Assembly (NCBI GenBank): GCA_003520925.1
Contig: DOTV01000175.1
Coordinates: 1-7,617 of the forward strand
Source of the DNA: Bacteroidales bacterium
GTDB taxonomy: Bacteria; Bacteroidota; Bacteroidia; Bacteroidales; VadinHA17
Length of the DNA: 7,617 bases
Reading direction: 5' to 3'
Shown here: positions 6,510-7,617 of the stretch, one piece after another
Position numbering within the stretch: the first letter of the stretch is position 1
How the letters are laid out: every line of letters starts with the position of its first letter
The notes under the pieces: model-generated
Seen by the model: only the letters and a program-made list of their open reading frames with translations
What the model was told of the DNA's origin: nothing
The model's database searches: none
Translations under genes and position numbers: made by a program

Positions 6510-7370
6510 ATGAGACAGCTAAAGATTACCAAATCCATAACCAACAGGGAAAGTGCATCACTCGACAAATACCTTCAGGAAATTGGTAAAGAAGAGTTGA
6601 TATCTGTGGAAGAAGAAGTTGAACTGGCACAAAGGATCAAAAAGGGAGACAGGGCTGCTCTTGAAAAGCTCACTAAAGCCAACCTCCGTTTTGTGGTCTC
6701 AGTAGCAAAACAATACCAGAACCAGGGATTAAGTCTTCCCGACCTTATTAATGAAGGAAATCTGGGACTCATCAAGGCTGCTGAAAAATTTGACGAGACC
6801 AGAGGTTTCAAGTTTATTTCATATGCAGTATGGTGGATAAGGCAATCGATACTTCAGGCTCTTGCTGAACAATCGAGGATTGTGCGCCTTCCGCTTAACC
6901 AGGTCGGATCGCTGAACAAGATTAACAAGGCTTTTTCACGATTTGAGCAGGAAAATGAACGTACCCCTTCCCCTGAAGAGTTAGCTGACGTTCTTGAATT
7001 ACCCAAGGAAAAGGTCACCGACACTTTAAAAGTATCTGGACGGCACGTTTCAGTTGATGCTCCATTTATCGAAGGAGAGGACAACAGTCTTCTGGATGTT
7101 CTTACAAATTCCGACTCACCCGTCGCTGATAAGCTTTTAATGGATGAATCACTCTCACGGGAGATTTACAGGGCGCTTGCCACTCTGACCGAACGGGAGA
7201 GGGACATAATCAGATTTTTCTTTGGCATTGGTTGCCAGGAGATGACACTTGAAGAAATTGGTGAAAAATTCGGGCTTACACGTGAAAGAGTAAGGCAGAT
7301 AAAGGAGAAGGCTATTAGAAGATTAAGACATACCTCAAGAAGCAGATTGCTGAAAGGTTATTTAGGTTAG
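6510..7370 (+). CDS. rpoD: Primary RNA polymerase sigma factor, sigma-70 family (Bacteroidota RpoD/SigA)
   Basis: This subunit directs RNA polymerase to housekeeping promoters. The 286-residue length, the MRQLKITKSITNRES start and the absence of region 1.1 match the primary sigma of Bacteroidota rather than the much longer enterobacterial RpoD. Regions in order: 1.2 (about 15-47, DKYLQEIG...ELAQRIKKGD), 2 (about 50-122) with the core-binding DLINEGNLGLIKA (78-90) and the melting and -10-reading helix SYAVWWIRQSI (104-114), 3 (about 130-205, including GRHVSVDAP), and 4 (about 215-283) with the helix-turn-helix MTLEEIGEKFGLTRERVRQI (245-264). All key blocks are intact. C242 in GIGCQEMT is a mild local variation. 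The start is fixed by family alignment and the GGAGG site. It has its own consensus promoter upstream and a strong intrinsic terminator 22 bases downstream, so it is monocistronic. Autoregulation by its own product is likely but inferred. Confidence 0.98.
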   Translation: MRQLKITKSITNRESASLDKYLQEIGKEELISVEEEVELAQRIKKGDRAALEKLTKANLRFVVSVAKQYQNQGLSLPDLINEGNLGLIKAAEKFDETRGFKFISYAVWWIRQSILQALAEQSRIVRLPLNQVGSLNKINKAFSRFEQENERTPSPEELADVLELPKEKVTDTLKVSGRHVSVDAPFIEGEDNSLLDVLTNSDSPVADKLLMDESLSREIYRALATLTERERDIIRFFFGIGCQEMTLEEIGEKFGLTRERVRQIKEKAIRRLRHTSRSRLLKGYLG

Positions 7371-7392
7371 TAGTTAGGGGTTTTAATTATTG

Positions 7393-7422
7393 AAGGGGTG
7401 TTTTTTGACACCCCTTTTTTTT
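7393..7422 (+). terminator. Intrinsic terminator of rpoD
   Basis: AAGGGGTGT (7393-7401) pairs perfectly with ACACCCCTT (7408-7416), a 9-bp stem with a 6-nt loop. A run of eight T (7415-7422) follows directly. It lies 22 bases after the rpoD TAG and has all the marks of a Rho-independent terminator. A second small perfect inverted repeat, TTGCC/GGCAA (7421-7425/7431-7435), follows at once. Confidence 0.93.
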
Positions 7423-7444
7423 GCCTCCCTGGCAATTAAAAACA

Positions 7445-7473
7445 AAAATGAGCCCCGGGGAGAGGCTCATTTT
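7445..7473. terminator. Bidirectional terminator-like hairpin
   Basis: AAAATGAGCC (7445-7454) and GGCTCATTTT (7464-7473) form a perfect 10-bp stem with a 9-nt loop. On the plus strand the stem ends in TTTT and is followed by ATTT. On the minus strand it is followed by TTTTTGTTTTT (complement of 7438-7448), the better U-tract. As rpoD already has a stronger terminator 23 bases upstream, the structure makes most sense for a transcript arriving from the right. Confidence 0.65.
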
Positions 7474-7480
7474 ATTTAAA

Positions 7481-7505
7481 GCTCGCAAGCATGGAAAGTG
7501 CGAGC
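7481..7505. repeat. Inverted repeat / hairpin
   Basis: GCTCGCA (7481-7487) and TGCGAGC (7499-7505) are perfect 7-bp complements around an 11-nt loop. The stem is GC-rich against an AT-rich surround. No U-tract follows on the plus strand; the minus strand continues TTTAAAT. It would be an internal stem of the candidate small RNA or part of a terminator array. Confidence 0.6.
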
Positions 7506-7542
7506 AGGGGAAAAATTGTTTTACTCTATTTATGTTTTTAAC

Positions 7543-7610
7543 CTCTGTTACCGATTTCAGAACACAAAAATAGATTTCGGAATTGAATATTAAACCCAAA
7601 ACTAACAGAG
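7543..7610. repeat. 8-bp inverted repeat around the candidate minus-strand promoter
   Basis: CTCTGTTA (7543-7550) and TAACAGAG (7603-7610) are perfect complements 52 bases apart. Directly inside the left arm, CCGA (7551-7554) can pair with TCGG (7577-7580). GATTTC occurs as a direct repeat at 7553-7558 and 7573-7578, on both sides of the minus-strand -7 box. It could be an operator or the stem of an RNA extending rightward. No gene is supported from 7371 to the window end at 7617 (247 bases) beyond these elements. Confidence 0.4.
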
Positions 7611-7617
7611 TGCCATG

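Larger units (their letters stand above)
7438..7560 (-). ncRNA. Candidate small RNA downstream of rpoD (speculative)
   Basis: On the minus strand TATTTTTG (complement of 7565-7572) is an exact TAnnTTTG -7 box. Its -33 partner is poor: GTTT at 19 bases, while a true TTTG sits at 24 bases. Transcription starting near 7560 would run into a 7-bp hairpin (7505-7481) and then the 10-bp terminator-like hairpin at 7473-7445, which is followed on this strand by TTTTTGTTTTT. The product would be about 120 nt, with C-rich UCCCC stretches in the loop of the last hairpin and just before the first one. No convincing coding frame lies inside, and I do not recognise SRP, 6S, tmRNA or RNase P RNA signatures. 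The boundaries are estimates. The alternative is that these hairpins simply insulate rpoD from whatever lies to the right. Confidence 0.33.

Noticed and set aside
7481..7560. SRP, 6S, tmRNA or RNase P RNA
   Set aside because: I looked for the SRP GGAAGCAGCC-type loop, the RNase P GAGGAAAGUCC segment and tmRNA acceptor features; none is present on either strand, and the length is too short for 6S.
7387..7617. Minus-strand frame open from the right edge to 7387
   Set aside because: It reads through the rpoD terminator and three other inverted repeats, has a biased Cys/Lys/Phe-rich composition and no recognisable domain. It is best explained as chance openness, though a gene entering from the right cannot be fully excluded.
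1..7617. Mobile element, phage, CRISPR or defence system
   Set aside because: No transposase, integrase, regularly spaced repeats or known defence domains; all genes are core housekeeping or envelope genes.

Overview
This looks like ordinary chromosomal core sequence from a member of the Bacteroidota, probably a Bacteroidales-like lineage; the species cannot be told from the sequence alone. Three things point there. The primary sigma factor is the short 286-residue form typical of the phylum, with no long region 1.1. Its promoter is an exact match to the phylum's unusual -33/-7 consensus (TTTG, 19 bases, TAnnTTTG). Starts other than that of rpoD mostly lack a Shine-Dalgarno sequence and follow A-rich leaders. 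The DNA is moderately AT-rich, and I see no insertion sequence, phage gene, CRISPR array, rRNA or tRNA.

Layout from left to right. Positions 1-369 hold the 3' end of gyrB on the + strand. It converges, across only 35 bp, on a four-gene minus-strand block spanning 4750-405. Read in the direction of transcription the block is dapF (diaminopimelate epimerase), a secreted S9-type alpha/beta-hydrolase peptidase, rlmN (23S rRNA/tRNA A2 methyltransferase) and dacB (PBP4-type D-Ala-D-Ala carboxypeptidase). The junctions are +2 nt, a 14-nt overlap (or +1 nt with the alternative rlmN start) and +5 nt, so this is very probably one operon. A 174-bp divergent intergenic region (4751-4924) separates it from a membrane-anchored Do/HtrA protease with two PDZ domains (4925-6376, +). 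After an 8-bp hairpin comes a well-formed promoter and rpoD (6510-7370, +), which ends at a classic intrinsic terminator (7393-7422).

Functionally, dapF and dacB bracket the minus-strand operon and act at the two ends of peptidoglycan metabolism: making meso-DAP and trimming the mature wall. The S9 peptidase and the Do protease are envelope-facing proteolytic enzymes. gyrB, rlmN and rpoD are information-processing housekeeping genes. The rpoD promoter matches the sequence that this sigma factor is expected to recognise, so autoregulation is likely.

The least explained part is the right end, 7423-7617. It holds stacked inverted repeats, a bidirectional terminator-like hairpin, a minus-strand TAnnTTTG box and an 8-bp inverted repeat. 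Together these fit a small minus-strand RNA gene of about 120 nt, but the case rests on pattern alone. I did not find convincing evidence for an exotic new system elsewhere in the window.
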